Shown in pieces: positions 28,096-36,150 of a stretch of 64,000 bases of DNA; the first letter of the stretch is position 1, and every line of letters starts with the position of its first letter. The DNA comes from Streptomyces sp. CB02400. Lineage in GTDB: Bacteria > Actinomycetota > Actinomycetes > Streptomycetales > Streptomycetaceae. The stretch covers positions 372,001 to 436,000 of the forward strand of contig NZ_LIWB01000004.1 of assembly GCF_001905725.1 (NCBI RefSeq), in the 5' to 3' direction. The translations under genes and the position numbers were made by a program. Under the pieces are notes generated by a model. That model searched no databases. It saw only the letters and a program-made list of their open reading frames with translations, and had not been told where the DNA came from.

Positions 28096-28500
28096 ATGAG
28101 CGCTCAAGTGAAGGCATTCGGGTTCGACATGCCGTGGGAATCGTTGTACGGGTACAGCCAAGCCATTCAGGTCGGTGACACGGTTTACGTGTCGGGGCAG
28201 CTGTCTCACGACCGTCACGGCCATTTCGTGGGGGCCGACGACTTCGAACTGCAGGTCCGGACCACGCTGGAGAATCTCGATCTGGTGCTGAGGCAGTTCG
28301 GGGCCGAGCGTAGCCAGGTAGTAGAGACCACGGTTCTGGTGAGAAACCTGCGCGAGAACTTCGACACGACGGCACGCCTCCACGCCGAGCACTTCGGGGA
28401 GCACCGGCCCACCAGCACGGTCATGGGTGTTTCCGACTTGGCACTGCCGGACCAACTCGTCGAGATCGGCGCGCTCGTGCGTCTCGATGTGAAGCCATAG
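28096..28500 (+). CDS. RidA/YjgF family protein
   Basis: This 134-residue Rid-family protein forms the chorismate-mutase-like trimer. It starts MSAQVKAFGFDMPWESLYGYSQAIQ behind AAGGGAG. The typical YVSGQLSHD..G and the late VMGVSDLALPDQLVEIGALVRL are present. RidA proper hydrolyses reactive 2-aminoacrylate imines through an Arg near residue 105; here that position is not an obvious Arg, so it is more likely one of the Rid2-7 groups, which often travel with amidohydrolases. The divergent amidohydrolase and isochorismatase-like genes support a catabolic role. Confidence 0.88.
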   Translation: MSAQVKAFGFDMPWESLYGYSQAIQVGDTVYVSGQLSHDRHGHFVGADDFELQVRTTLENLDLVLRQFGAERSQVVETTVLVRNLRENFDTTARLHAEHFGEHRPTSTVMGVSDLALPDQLVEIGALVRLDVKP

Positions 28501-28588
28501 GTGGAGAAGCCGCTCCGCCTCCTTCAGTGAGCACTTTCATCCGGTACCGGCGGGCGACGTGGGCGGGTCATCGGGGGCGGTGACGAGG

Positions 28589-28652
28589 CAGGGCCCCTTA
28601 CGTCGTCGGCGTGGTGATTTCGCTCAGCACGCCGGCGGCCGAAGGGGCCCTG
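28589..28652. terminator. long hairpin between convergent ridA and ltrA
   Basis: An 11-bp perfect outer stem (CAGGGCCCCTT / AAGGGGCCCTG) is followed by a second imperfect 10-bp stem further in. It is placed between two convergent stops and is probably a bidirectional terminator. Confidence 0.75.
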
Positions 28653-28711
28653 TTGGTTCCGCGCGCCCCTCTGTGTACATCGGCGCAGGCCACCCACCGG
28701 AAAGGAGTGGA

Positions 28712-29830
28712 TCAGCGGCGCCGCGCCCCGGCCACCACGGCCGCAGCCGCCAGGAGCAGCCCGGAGACCAGCGCGGGTGCGGCGGTCCAGGAAGCCGCCA
28801 GGACCCCGACCGCCGCCACAGGGAACAGAAGGCGTTCGGCCGGGCTCTTCTGGTGCGGGCGCAGTTGCACCGCCCAGACCGTCAGCAGGAACACGGCTGC
28901 CGGGACGGTGATCGCGGCGGCCGACGTGGCCGTGGTGTGGCGCGTGACGTGGTCGGCGTAGGAGGCAAGGCCGGCGCCCTCCGCAGTCGCCGAGGCGAAC
29001 ACGAGGTAGTGGCCGTAGGCCCAGGGGAACCTCCTGCGGTGGTCCTGGTGGGTTGTCGCGAGCAGGGCGTGCGCGGGGCGGGCGAAGTACAACCACCACA
29101 TGGCGAAGGCCATGAGCAGGCCGCCCGCCGCCAGCGCCCAGAGTGGGCCGGTACCGTGGTGCCGGTTGAAGGCACCACGGACTGCGACGGTGGCCGCCGC
29201 CACGGATTCGCCCAGCACGATGAGGGTGAACAGCCCGTAGCGCTCCGCGATGTGGCCCGGATGCCAGGGTGTCATTCCGGCGGACTGGGCCCACACGGGA
29301 ACGGACAACTCGGCCAGGATCATCACCACTATGCCCGGAAGCATCAAGCTCGTCGGGACGAGAAGCAGTCCCACCCAGCCGAGTTGGCACAGAGCCACAC
29401 CGGAGGCGAAACGCAGCGCGGTCCTGCGCCGAACGGGGTCGGCCAGCGCGGCACGCAGCCAGAGTGCGGCCAGAGCCGTGCGCAGTACGACGTACCCGAC
29501 GGTGATGACGGTCAGGTCACCGGCTTCGAAGGCGCGGTCCACGCCTGCTGCGAGCACGAGTGATCCCGTTATCTGCAGGAGCACCGAGAGACGGTACGGA
29601 ACGTCGTCCGGGTCGTAGGCGGAAGCGAACCAGGTGAAGTTCATCCACGCCCACCAGATGGTGAAGAACACCAGCGCGAAGCGCAGCACGCCGGTGACGG
29701 GATCGCCGGTCTCCAGGGCTGCGTGCAGGCTCCCGGACGCCTGCGCCACCGCGACGACGAAGCACAGGTCGAAGAAGAGCTCCAGAGGGGTGGAGGTCCG
29801 GTGCGGCTCACCGGAATCGCGGCCGGCCAT
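28712..29830 (-). CDS. low temperature requirement protein A (LtrA) family membrane protein
   Basis: This is a 372-residue LtrA-family protein with about ten hydrophobic segments. The N-terminal family signature TPLELFFDLCFVVAVAQAS and later ERYGLFTLIVLGESV are clear. It starts at ATG 29830 (MAGRDSGEPHR); the ribosome site is weak (AGGCGG). The family was named from a Listeria cold-growth mutant, and no transport substrate is established. It follows a flavin disulfide reductase gene on the same strand by 50 bases. Confidence 0.88.
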   Translation of the reverse strand: MAGRDSGEPHRTSTPLELFFDLCFVVAVAQASGSLHAALETGDPVTGVLRFALVFFTIWWAWMNFTWFASAYDPDDVPYRLSVLLQITGSLVLAAGVDRAFEAGDLTVITVGYVVLRTALAALWLRAALADPVRRRTALRFASGVALCQLGWVGLLLVPTSLMLPGIVVMILAELSVPVWAQSAGMTPWHPGHIAERYGLFTLIVLGESVAAATVAVRGAFNRHHGTGPLWALAAGGLLMAFAMWWLYFARPAHALLATTHQDHRRRFPWAYGHYLVFASATAEGAGLASYADHVTRHTTATSAAAITVPAAVFLLTVWAVQLRPHQKSPAERLLFPVAAVGVLAASWTAAPALVSGLLLAAAAVVAGARRR

Positions 29831-29880
29831 CGTGCGCCACCGCCTGGTGTCCCGCGGTGTCAGCGAGGCGAGTCGGCGGT

Positions 29881-31248
29881 TCAGCGGAGAGCTCCCAGAG
29901 CCGCCCCGACCGTCCGATGGAACGTGGGGTACGTGTAGAGCATGTGCCGCAGCCGGTCGACCGGTACCTCCGCGTGGACGGCCACGTTGAGCCCGTAGAG
30001 CACCTCGCCGCCCACCGGTCCCGCCGAGGTCGCGCCGATCAGCACCTCCCGGTCGGCGTCCTCGACGAGTTTGACGAACCCTTCGTTGCCCGGCCCGTGG
30101 ATCCAGCCACGTGTGGAGGAGGACAGAGGCACCACGCTGGTGCGGATCCGCAGCCCTCGGTCCCGGGCCTGCCGCTCCGTCAGTCCCACGGCCCCGATCT
30201 CCGGATCGGTGAACGTGACTCGGGGCAAAGCCCGGTAGTCGGCGTCGGGACCGGGCTGCCCGAGGATGTCCCGTACGGCGATCTCGGCTTGGTACATCGA
30301 CACATGAGTGAAGGAGCCCCGCCCGGTGATGTCGCCGACCGCCCACAGCCTCGTACCGGCGCGCATCCGCCCGTCCGTGGGGACCACTCCCGCCTCCGGA
30401 TCGAGCCCCACCGTGTCGACCCCTAGGGCGGCCAGGTCGGCGTACCGTCCGGTGGCGACCAGGACCCGTTCGGCCCTCAACAGCCTGCCATCGCCGTCGA
30501 GGCGCACGGTGAACCCGGTGCCCTCATGGCTCACCTCCCGTACTCGCACACCTGTGAGAACGGTGACACCATCGGCACGAAGCGCCCGCGCGACCAACTC
30601 CCCCGCATCCGGTTCTTCCTGCGGCAGCAACCGGTCCCGCTCCTCGATCACCGTGACATCGCTGGTGAAACGGGCGAAGACCTGGGCGAGTTCGGCGCCG
30701 ATGGCACCACCGCCCAGTACGACCAGGGATGCCGGCAGTTCCCCGGCAGCCATGGCGTCGCGGCTGGTCCAGTACGGCGTCCGCTCCAGGCCAGGCACCG
30801 GAGGGATGTGGGGCCGGGTGCCGGTGGCGAGCACCACACCGCACCGGGCCTCGAGGGTGCGGCCCTCCACCGTCACCCGGCCGGGCCCGGCGAGCCGCCC
30901 AGTTCCCCGGACAAGTCTTCCGCCCTTCGCCGTGAAGCGGCCCGCGGCGGCATCGTCCTTCCAGTCGTCAGTGGCCTCGTCGCGGACCCGTCCCGCCACG
31001 ATCGTCCAGTCCGGAGTCACAGCGGCCGCTCCGGCCAGGACGGGCGCCCGGCCTGCCTCGGCGAGCACGTTCCCGGCCCGGATCATCATCTTGCTCGGCA
31101 CGCACGCCCAGTACGGACACTCGCCGCCCACGAGTTCCGCCTCGACGCCGACCACGTCCAGCCCTGCTTCGGCCAGCGTGCCGGCGACGTATTCGCCGCC
31201 CGGTCCCAGTCCGACGACCACAACGTCGGCCTGCTCGTTCCCGCTCAT
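29881..31248 (-). CDS. class I pyridine nucleotide-disulfide oxidoreductase
   Basis: This 455-residue FAD/NAD(P)H flavoprotein resembles dihydrolipoamide dehydrogenase and mercuric reductase. It has an N-terminal FAD Rossmann motif (VVGLGPGGEYVAGTLAEAG), the redox-active pair GGECPYWACVPSK with Cys-x4-Cys spacing, an NAD(P) Rossmann GGGAIGAELAQVF, FAD motif LWAVGDITGRG, and a C-terminal dimerisation domain (VTFTDPEIGAVGLTE). The final His-x4-Glu of true lipoamide dehydrogenases is not seen, since the tail reads TYPTFHRTVGAALG. It may be a mycothione, quinone or metal reductase; the substrate is unknown. Confidence 0.88.
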   Translation of the reverse strand: MSGNEQADVVVVGLGPGGEYVAGTLAEAGLDVVGVEAELVGGECPYWACVPSKMMIRAGNVLAEAGRAPVLAGAAAVTPDWTIVAGRVRDEATDDWKDDAAAGRFTAKGGRLVRGTGRLAGPGRVTVEGRTLEARCGVVLATGTRPHIPPVPGLERTPYWTSRDAMAAGELPASLVVLGGGAIGAELAQVFARFTSDVTVIEERDRLLPQEEPDAGELVARALRADGVTVLTGVRVREVSHEGTGFTVRLDGDGRLLRAERVLVATGRYADLAALGVDTVGLDPEAGVVPTDGRMRAGTRLWAVGDITGRGSFTHVSMYQAEIAVRDILGQPGPDADYRALPRVTFTDPEIGAVGLTERQARDRGLRIRTSVVPLSSSTRGWIHGPGNEGFVKLVEDADREVLIGATSAGPVGGEVLYGLNVAVHAEVPVDRLRHMLYTYPTFHRTVGAALGALR

Positions 31249-31484
31249 ACCTCTCCTCGTTCCGCCGGCTCACAGGGCACAGGCTCTTCGGCCGACGCTA
31301 GAGCGGCCGGAAGGCGGGCCGAGTCCGCCGACGCACGCGTACTTGCCCGAGAGTGAAAGGCCGGCACGGGGGCAGGGCACAGTGCGCCGTCAGTCGCCAC
31401 CGCGTGCGCTGCCGGTCAAGGCGGCACCGGACCAGGAACCTAACGTCCCCGAGGTACACGCAGCACCACACGCGGGAGACGCGC

Positions 31485-32063
31485 ATGACCATCAACTCGT
31501 CCGGCCACCATGGAAGTCAGCCTTGGCTGCATCAGGAGGGGGCGGTGATCCAGGAGTTCGGGACCGTCAAGCAGTTCCCGGTCGCCCTCTCGTACGAGAC
31601 GCGGATGTACTCCTGCCAGCGCCTGAACAAGGTCCTCGCCGACACGCAGATCCTCCACGGCCTCTACAAGAAGCACCACTGGTTGATGCGGGGTGCCACC
31701 TTCTACCAGTTGCACCTGGTTCTGGACCAACACGCGGGGGAACAGCTGGAGATCATCGACGCCCTCGCCGAGCGGGTCCAGTCGCTGGGCGGTGTCGCGG
31801 TGGGAGATTCCCGACACGTCGCTGAGATCACGTCGATCCCGAGGCCGCCGAACGGGGCGGAGGAAGTGCCCGCCATGCTCTCCCGTTTGCTGGAGGCACA
31901 CGAGACGATCCTCGTGGACGCCCATGACGCCGCAGCCCGGGCGACCGGAAACGGCGACGACGGCACCAACGATCTGCTGGTCTCCCAAGTGATCAGGACC
32001 GGTGAGCGACAGGCGTGGTTCCTGGCCGAGCACCTGGTCGACACACCCCTGGTCCGTACCTGA
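31485..32063 (+). CDS. dps: Dps family DNA-binding ferritin-like protein
   Basis: This 192-residue protein starts at ATG 31485 after GCGGGAGAC. Dps dodecamers oxidise Fe(II) with H2O2 at subunit interfaces, store iron and coat DNA in stress. The ferroxidase ligands are visible: KKHHWLMRG (His), then LHLVLDQHAGEQLEIIDALAERV (His, Asp, Glu). The N-terminal 40 residues are an extra tail that could bind DNA. The protein is longer than the minimal Dps (about 160 residues). It stands alone, divergent from the flavin reductase gene. Confidence 0.9.
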   Translation: MTINSSGHHGSQPWLHQEGAVIQEFGTVKQFPVALSYETRMYSCQRLNKVLADTQILHGLYKKHHWLMRGATFYQLHLVLDQHAGEQLEIIDALAERVQSLGGVAVGDSRHVAEITSIPRPPNGAEEVPAMLSRLLEAHETILVDAHDAAARATGNGDDGTNDLLVSQVIRTGERQAWFLAEHLVDTPLVRT

Positions 32064-32510
32064 CCAGCCTGCTGCGGTTTCGGATCACTGGAGGGGGATC
32101 CAGCGCATCCCATACGACGCGCAACCGTCCGCCTGCCTGCTCTGGCGAGCGCGGGCGGTCGCTGCTACGACGCGGTGGCCACACAGTGGGACCCACCGTG
32201 CAACGAGGCCCGTGCCGCAGAACTGGACGCTTTCCGGTTCTGGCGCATCACGCACCGTGTCGCCCCTAGCCCTGACGAGAGCATTCGTCTCCACCTCTCG
32301 CGCGACGCTCCGCGCCGCCGGATCGGCCCGGGAGTCCGCCGGCCTCGCGCGAGTGGGCCACCGCGCGGGCGTGGGCGAGCGGCACGTCGACTGGCGGTCG
32401 CAGGCGCCTCCTCGTTGCCGATCCCACGGATCGGAGGTCGAAGCCCGAGCAAGAGCACTGCGAGGCCACTTCCTGTGCACGTAGAGGCATCTCGCACGCC
32501 CTGGGGTCTC
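32064..32510. other. gap without recognised gene
   Basis: About 450 bases lie between dps and the luciferase-like monooxygenase gene. Open frames exist on both strands but none has family motifs, a ribosome site or sensible composition. It may be decayed sequence. Confidence 0.35.
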
Positions 32511-32528
32511 ATACCTTCAGAAAGTACC
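32511..32528. promoter_or_regulatory. candidate regulator operator before the monooxygenase gene
   Basis: The imperfect palindrome ATACCTTCAGAAAGTACC lies 27 bases before GTG 32555, and TATAAA at 32536-32541 follows. Alternating TAC/GTA half-sites of this kind are common for HxlR-type regulators, which often control such flavin gene pairs. No HxlR gene is visible in the window. Confidence 0.35.
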
Positions 32529-32554
32529 CGATCAGTATAAAGACTGGAGGACCA

Positions 32555-33655
32555 GTGCAGTTCGGTATTTTCACGGTCGGCGACGTCACGCCGGACCCGA
32601 CCACGGGGCGTACGCCGACCGAGCGTGAGCGGATCAAGGCCATGGTCGCCATCGCGCTGAAGGCCGAGGAGGTGGGCCTGGACGTGTTCGCGACCGGGGA
32701 GCACCACAACCCGCCGTTCGTGCCCTCGTCCCCGACCACCATGCTCGGCTACGTCGCGGCCCGCACCGAGCGGCTGGTCCTGTCCACCTCCACCACCCTG
32801 ATCACCACCAACGACCCGGTGAAGATCGCCGAGGACTTCGCGATGCTCCAGCACCTGGCCGACGGCCGGGTGGACCTGATGATGGGGCGCGGCAACACCG
32901 GCCCGGTCTATCCCTGGTTCGGGCAGGACATCCGCCAGGGCATCAACCTCGCGGTCGAGAACTACGCCCTGCTGCACCGCCTGTGGCGCGAGGACGTCGT
33001 CGACTGGGAGGGGAAGTTCCGCACCCCGCTGCAGGGCTTCACCTCCACGCCCCGCCCGCTGGACGGCGTCGCGCCGTTCGTCTGGCACGGCTCGATCCGC
33101 TCGCCGGAGATCGCCGAGCAGGCCGCGTACTACGGCGACGGCTTCTTCCACAACAACATCTTCTGGCCGGCCGACCACACCAAGCGGATGGTCGAGCTGT
33201 ACCGGGCCCGGTACGCCCACTACGGGCACGGCACCCCCGAGCAGGCGATCGTCGGGCTCGGCGGGCAGGTGTTCATGCGGAAGAACAGCCAGGACGCGGT
33301 GCGCGAGTTCCGGCCGTACTTCGACGTCGCGCCGGTCTACGGGCACGGGCCCTCGCTGGAGGAGTTCACCGAGCAGACCCCGCTGACCGTGGGCTCCCCG
33401 CAGCAGGTGATCGAGAAGACGCTCGCCTTCCGCGAGTACGCCGGTGACTACCAGCGCCAGCTCTTCCTGATGGACCACGCCGGGCTGCCGCTGAAGACCG
33501 TCCTCGAGCAGCTCGACCTGCTCGGCGAGGAGGTCGTGCCGGTGCTACGGAAGGAGTTCGCCAAGAACCGCCCGGCGAACGTGCCGGACGCCCCCACCCA
33601 CGCCTCCCTGCTGGCCACCGCAGAAGCAGCCTCCAAGGAGGCGACCGCCGCATGA
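32555..33655 (+). CDS. LLM-class flavin-dependent oxidoreductase (CE1758-type)
   Basis: This is a 366-residue luciferase-like monooxygenase with a TIM-barrel fold that uses reduced FMN from a partner. It starts at GTG 32555 after CTGGAGGACCA (MQFGIFTVGDVTPDP). It shows EHHNPPFVPSSPTTMLG, TTLITTNDPVKIAEDFAML, GRVDLMMGRGNTGPVYPWFG and TVGSPQQVIEKTL. It overlaps the FMN reductase gene by four bases (ATGA), matching the two-gene CE1758/CE1759 pair described in actinobacteria. The oxidised substrate is unknown. Confidence 0.92.
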   Translation: MQFGIFTVGDVTPDPTTGRTPTERERIKAMVAIALKAEEVGLDVFATGEHHNPPFVPSSPTTMLGYVAARTERLVLSTSTTLITTNDPVKIAEDFAMLQHLADGRVDLMMGRGNTGPVYPWFGQDIRQGINLAVENYALLHRLWREDVVDWEGKFRTPLQGFTSTPRPLDGVAPFVWHGSIRSPEIAEQAAYYGDGFFHNNIFWPADHTKRMVELYRARYAHYGHGTPEQAIVGLGGQVFMRKNSQDAVREFRPYFDVAPVYGHGPSLEEFTEQTPLTVGSPQQVIEKTLAFREYAGDYQRQLFLMDHAGLPLKTVLEQLDLLGEEVVPVLRKEFAKNRPANVPDAPTHASLLATAEAASKEATAA

Positions 33656-34266
33656 AGCTGGTCGCTGTGTCCGCGGGATTGAGCACCCCCTCATCCACCC
33701 GCTTGCTGGCCGACCGTCTTACAGAGGCGGTCCGCGACGAGGTCGCTGCTCAAGGCCACAAGACGGAGGTGGAGGTCATCGAACTGCGCCCCCTGTCAGG
33801 CGCCATCGCCAACAACCTCGTCACCGGGTTTCCCCCACCGCCGCTGGCCGCCGCGATCGGGGCGGTGACCAACGCCCATGGTCTCGTGACTGTGACGCCA
33901 GTGTTTTCAGCGTCCTACAGCGGACTGTTCAAGTCCTTCTTCGACCTGATCGACCCAGTTGCCCTCACAAGCAAGCCGGTCCTCATAGGTGCGACCGGTG
34001 GTACGCCCCGGCACTCTCTGGTTCTGGACCATGCCATGCGTCCCCTCTTCTCCTATCTGAAAGCCGTGGTCCTCCCCACCGGCGTATACGCGGCGTCGGA
34101 GGACTGGGGATCCGGCAGCGGCGCGCATGCGGAAGGTCTGTCCGCCCGCGTACGCAGGGCGGGCCGGGAGATGGCGTCAGTTCTCATCACCAGAGCGACC
34201 GATCCCCTCCCCTACGACGACGCCACTCTGGTCGGCAAGCAGTTGTCCGATCTTCGCTTCGACTGA
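33652..34266 (+). CDS. LLM-partnered NAD(P)H-dependent FMN reductase (CE1759-type)
   Basis: This is a 204-residue flavodoxin-like FMN reductase. It opens with VAVSAGLSTPSSTRLLADRL for the FMN phosphate loop, and VTPVFSASYSGLFKSFFDLI plus GATGGTPRHSLVLDHAMRPLF follow. It is translationally coupled to the upstream monooxygenase gene (ATGA overlap) and supplies it with reduced flavin. Degenerate IS sequences begin about 50 bases after its stop. Confidence 0.92.
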   Translation: MKLVAVSAGLSTPSSTRLLADRLTEAVRDEVAAQGHKTEVEVIELRPLSGAIANNLVTGFPPPPLAAAIGAVTNAHGLVTVTPVFSASYSGLFKSFFDLIDPVALTSKPVLIGATGGTPRHSLVLDHAMRPLFSYLKAVVLPTGVYAASEDWGSGSGAHAEGLSARVRRAGREMASVLITRATDPLPYDDATLVGKQLSDLRFD

Positions 34267-34314
34267 GCACGCTCCCACTGCCACACGCGAAACAGGCAGT
34301 CGTGTGAAGGCCTG

Positions 34315-34745
34315 TTGTGCCGCAAGTGGCATCCGGGCCGACTGGTGGTCCAGGGCATACTGTTCGTGCTGCACACCGGATCAGCCTTGGAGCACCTGCC
34401 GCAGGACCTCGGCTTCGGCTCGAGTATGGCCTGCTGGCGCCGCCGGCGGATGAGCCGAAGCCTGAGTATGGCCCGACTGCCCGGGCCCTCCTCACCAAGC
34501 TCCGTAGTGCGAACGCCCTGAACGTTTCCCGGCGGGCGGTCGATGACGCCGCCGACCGGGCGCTACAGGGGACACCAAATACGGAGCCCCGTCGACCGGG
34601 GCAGAGCGGTAAACCCCCACCTGATCACCGACGTCACTGCATGCTGGTCGCCGCCACCCTCACCGGTGGTGGTCGCAACGGCGTCACCCAACTCGTCCCG
34701 TTGCTGCGGGCCGTGTCGTCGTCGCCCCTCAGACGGGGGAAGGTG
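34315..34745 (+). pseudogene. degenerate IS5-family transposase fragment
   Basis: Pieces of an IS5-type transposase lie in different plus-strand frames. KWHPGRLVVQGILFVLHTG and ALEHLPQDLGFGSSMACWRR are followed, after frame changes, by LLTKLRSANALNVSRRAVDD, then PVDRGRAVNPHLITDVTA, then VAATLTGGGRNGVTQLVPLL. The N-terminal and C-terminal thirds are missing, the DDE site is broken, and the fragment ends where the IS701-like element begins. Confidence 0.8.
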
Positions 34746-34756
34746 GTCAGTTCTTA

Positions 34757-34786
34757 GTACTCCAGCAGCGGATCGTGTTCTGAGCT
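34757..34786. repeat. left terminal inverted repeat of the IS701-like element
   Basis: It begins GTACTCCAGCAGCGG and is the reverse complement of 36121-36150 with two mismatches. Confidence 0.8.
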
Positions 34787-34848
34787 GCGTTTTCGGTAGT
34801 GGCAGCGGCGGGCGACGGCCTGGCGGTGTCTTCTCCAGGCCGACCACT

Positions 34849-36099
34849 TCAGTGCGTGGGTGACGGGGTCGCGGTCGGCTCATGGGTGGGGCAGGAGAGC
34901 GTCCAGGAGCCGCCGGATCTCTGCCACGGTGAGCGGGACGAGGGCTGATCCGTTTCTGCAGCCCCCTTTGCGGCCTCGCTGGCCTGGGCGGCGAGTGCCG
35001 TCAGGACCGCGTGGGCGAGCAGGGCCAGGGTGATGTGCCGATACCAGCCGGGATAGCGGCGGACCTCGTACTCGTCCAGGCCGCATTCGTTCTTCGCGGC
35101 CTGGAAGCACTCCTCGATCGCCCAGCGGGAGCCGGCCACCTGGGCCAGCTCGGCGATCTCGACGCCGACGGGGGCGTAGGCCAGGTAGGAGGCCACCTCT
35201 TCGGGATCGGACAGGCTGCGGCGGGCCATCACCCAGCGGTGATGGGTCGGCGGGTCGGGGTCGAAGACGAGGTTGGCGGGCAGCTTGGCTGCGGCCCAGC
35301 CGTAGACACGCGGGCCCTTGGCGCCGTCGCCGCAGGAGAGTCTCTGCCAGGCATCGGCAGGGGCGTCCTCGATGAGCTGGTCGATGCGCCAGATGCCGGC
35401 CAGGGACTTGGTCTGCTGCGACTTGGGCACCGCCACCACATAGCCGACGTCGAGTTGCTCGAGCAGGCGGCGGAAGTGCCAGTCCTGCCCGTAGGCCTCG
35501 TCCGCGGTGACCCACGGGGCGGGCAGGCCGGCGGCCAGGCAGCGGCGGACGATGTCCCGGGCCAGCTCTCCCTTGGTCGCGAAGCCGCGTTCGTCGGGGA
35601 TCTTCGCCGCCCGGCAGCGGTCGCGGTCGGACGTCCAGGCCTTGGGCAGGTAGAGCTCCCGGTCCACCAGGGCCCGGCCCGAACGGGTGGCATAGGCAGC
35701 GAATACGCCGATCTGGCAGTTGTCGATCTTTCCTGAGGTGCCGGTGTACTGCCGGCCGGCCCCGGCCGAGGTGGTGCCCTTCTTGATGAACCCGGTGTCG
35801 TCAATGATCAACACTCCATGGGGGCCAAGGGACTCACCGACGTAGGCACGGACGTCGTCACGCAGGGCGTCCGCGTCCCAGACGCTGCTGTTCAGCAGCC
35901 GCTGGAAGCCGTCCGGTGTGCGGTGGCCTGCCCATTCCGCGAGCTGCCAGCCGTTCTTCCGTGCCGCCCGCCCCAGCAGACCGCGGACGTAGTCCCGCAT
36001 CCGCCACCGCAGATCCGCCCGAGCGAACCGGCCCGCCACCCGGGCGAACACCGACTCCAACTCCGCAGCCCAGCAACCGACTTCAGTCATGCCCTCCAT
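34849..36099 (-). CDS. IS701-family DDE transposase with altered C-terminus
   Basis: This 416-residue transposase starts at ATG 36099. Catalytic residues are Asp100/Asp101 (LIIDDTGFIKKG), Asp200 (WVTADEAYGQD) and Glu329/330 (WAIEECFQAAKNECG). After KGAAETDQPS the reading frame slips. The expected tail LVPLTVAEIRRLLDALLP sits in the next frame, and continuing it meets one stop (near 34878) before HALKWSAWRR and the ancestral stop at 34754. So the C-terminal 60 or so residues are replaced. The catalytic core is intact, and activity is uncertain. Confidence 0.85.
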   Translation of the reverse strand: MEGMTEVGCWAAELESVFARVAGRFARADLRWRMRDYVRGLLGRAARKNGWQLAEWAGHRTPDGFQRLLNSSVWDADALRDDVRAYVGESLGPHGVLIIDDTGFIKKGTTSAGAGRQYTGTSGKIDNCQIGVFAAYATRSGRALVDRELYLPKAWTSDRDRCRAAKIPDERGFATKGELARDIVRRCLAAGLPAPWVTADEAYGQDWHFRRLLEQLDVGYVVAVPKSQQTKSLAGIWRIDQLIEDAPADAWQRLSCGDGAKGPRVYGWAAAKLPANLVFDPDPPTHHRWVMARRSLSDPEEVASYLAYAPVGVEIAELAQVAGSRWAIEECFQAAKNECGLDEYEVRRYPGWYRHITLALLAHAVLTALAAQASEAAKGAAETDQPSSRSPWQRSGGSWTLSCPTHEPTATPSPTH

Positions 36100-36120
36100 A
36101 CCAGGACAACGACAATCACC

Positions 36121-36150
36121 AGCTCAGGACACGAACCGCTGCTGGAGTAC
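36121..36150. repeat. right terminal inverted repeat of the IS701-like element
   Basis: It ends GCTGCTGGAGTAC at 36150. It overlaps the last codons of the adjacent flavoprotein gene (stop at 36124-36126). Confidence 0.8.

Larger units (their letters stand above)
34757..36150. mobile_element. IS701-family insertion sequence
   Basis: This element of about 1.39 kb is bounded by 30-bp inverted repeats (34757-34786 and 36121-36150, 28 of 30 paired). It holds one minus-strand transposase gene. The left repeat lies inside the ancestral 3' coding end, the right repeat just upstream of the start. It abuts an IS5 remnant on the left and the end of an ars flavoprotein gene on the right. I could not identify a target duplication with certainty. 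Confidence 0.8.

Noticed and set aside
27827..28099. 90-codon plus-strand frame before ridA
   Set aside because: Cys/Ser-rich random composition, no ribosome site, overlaps the ridA start region.
31485..32063. Bacterioferritin for the dps gene
   Set aside because: The His/His-Asp-Glu arrangement and length fit Dps, and no haem-binding Met or second E-x2-H is seen.
22087..34266. A complete Rut pyrimidine-degradation operon
   Set aside because: The RidA, isochorismatase and monooxygenase genes are not contiguous and the monooxygenase belongs to the CE1758 pair type, so only a loose parallel is noted.
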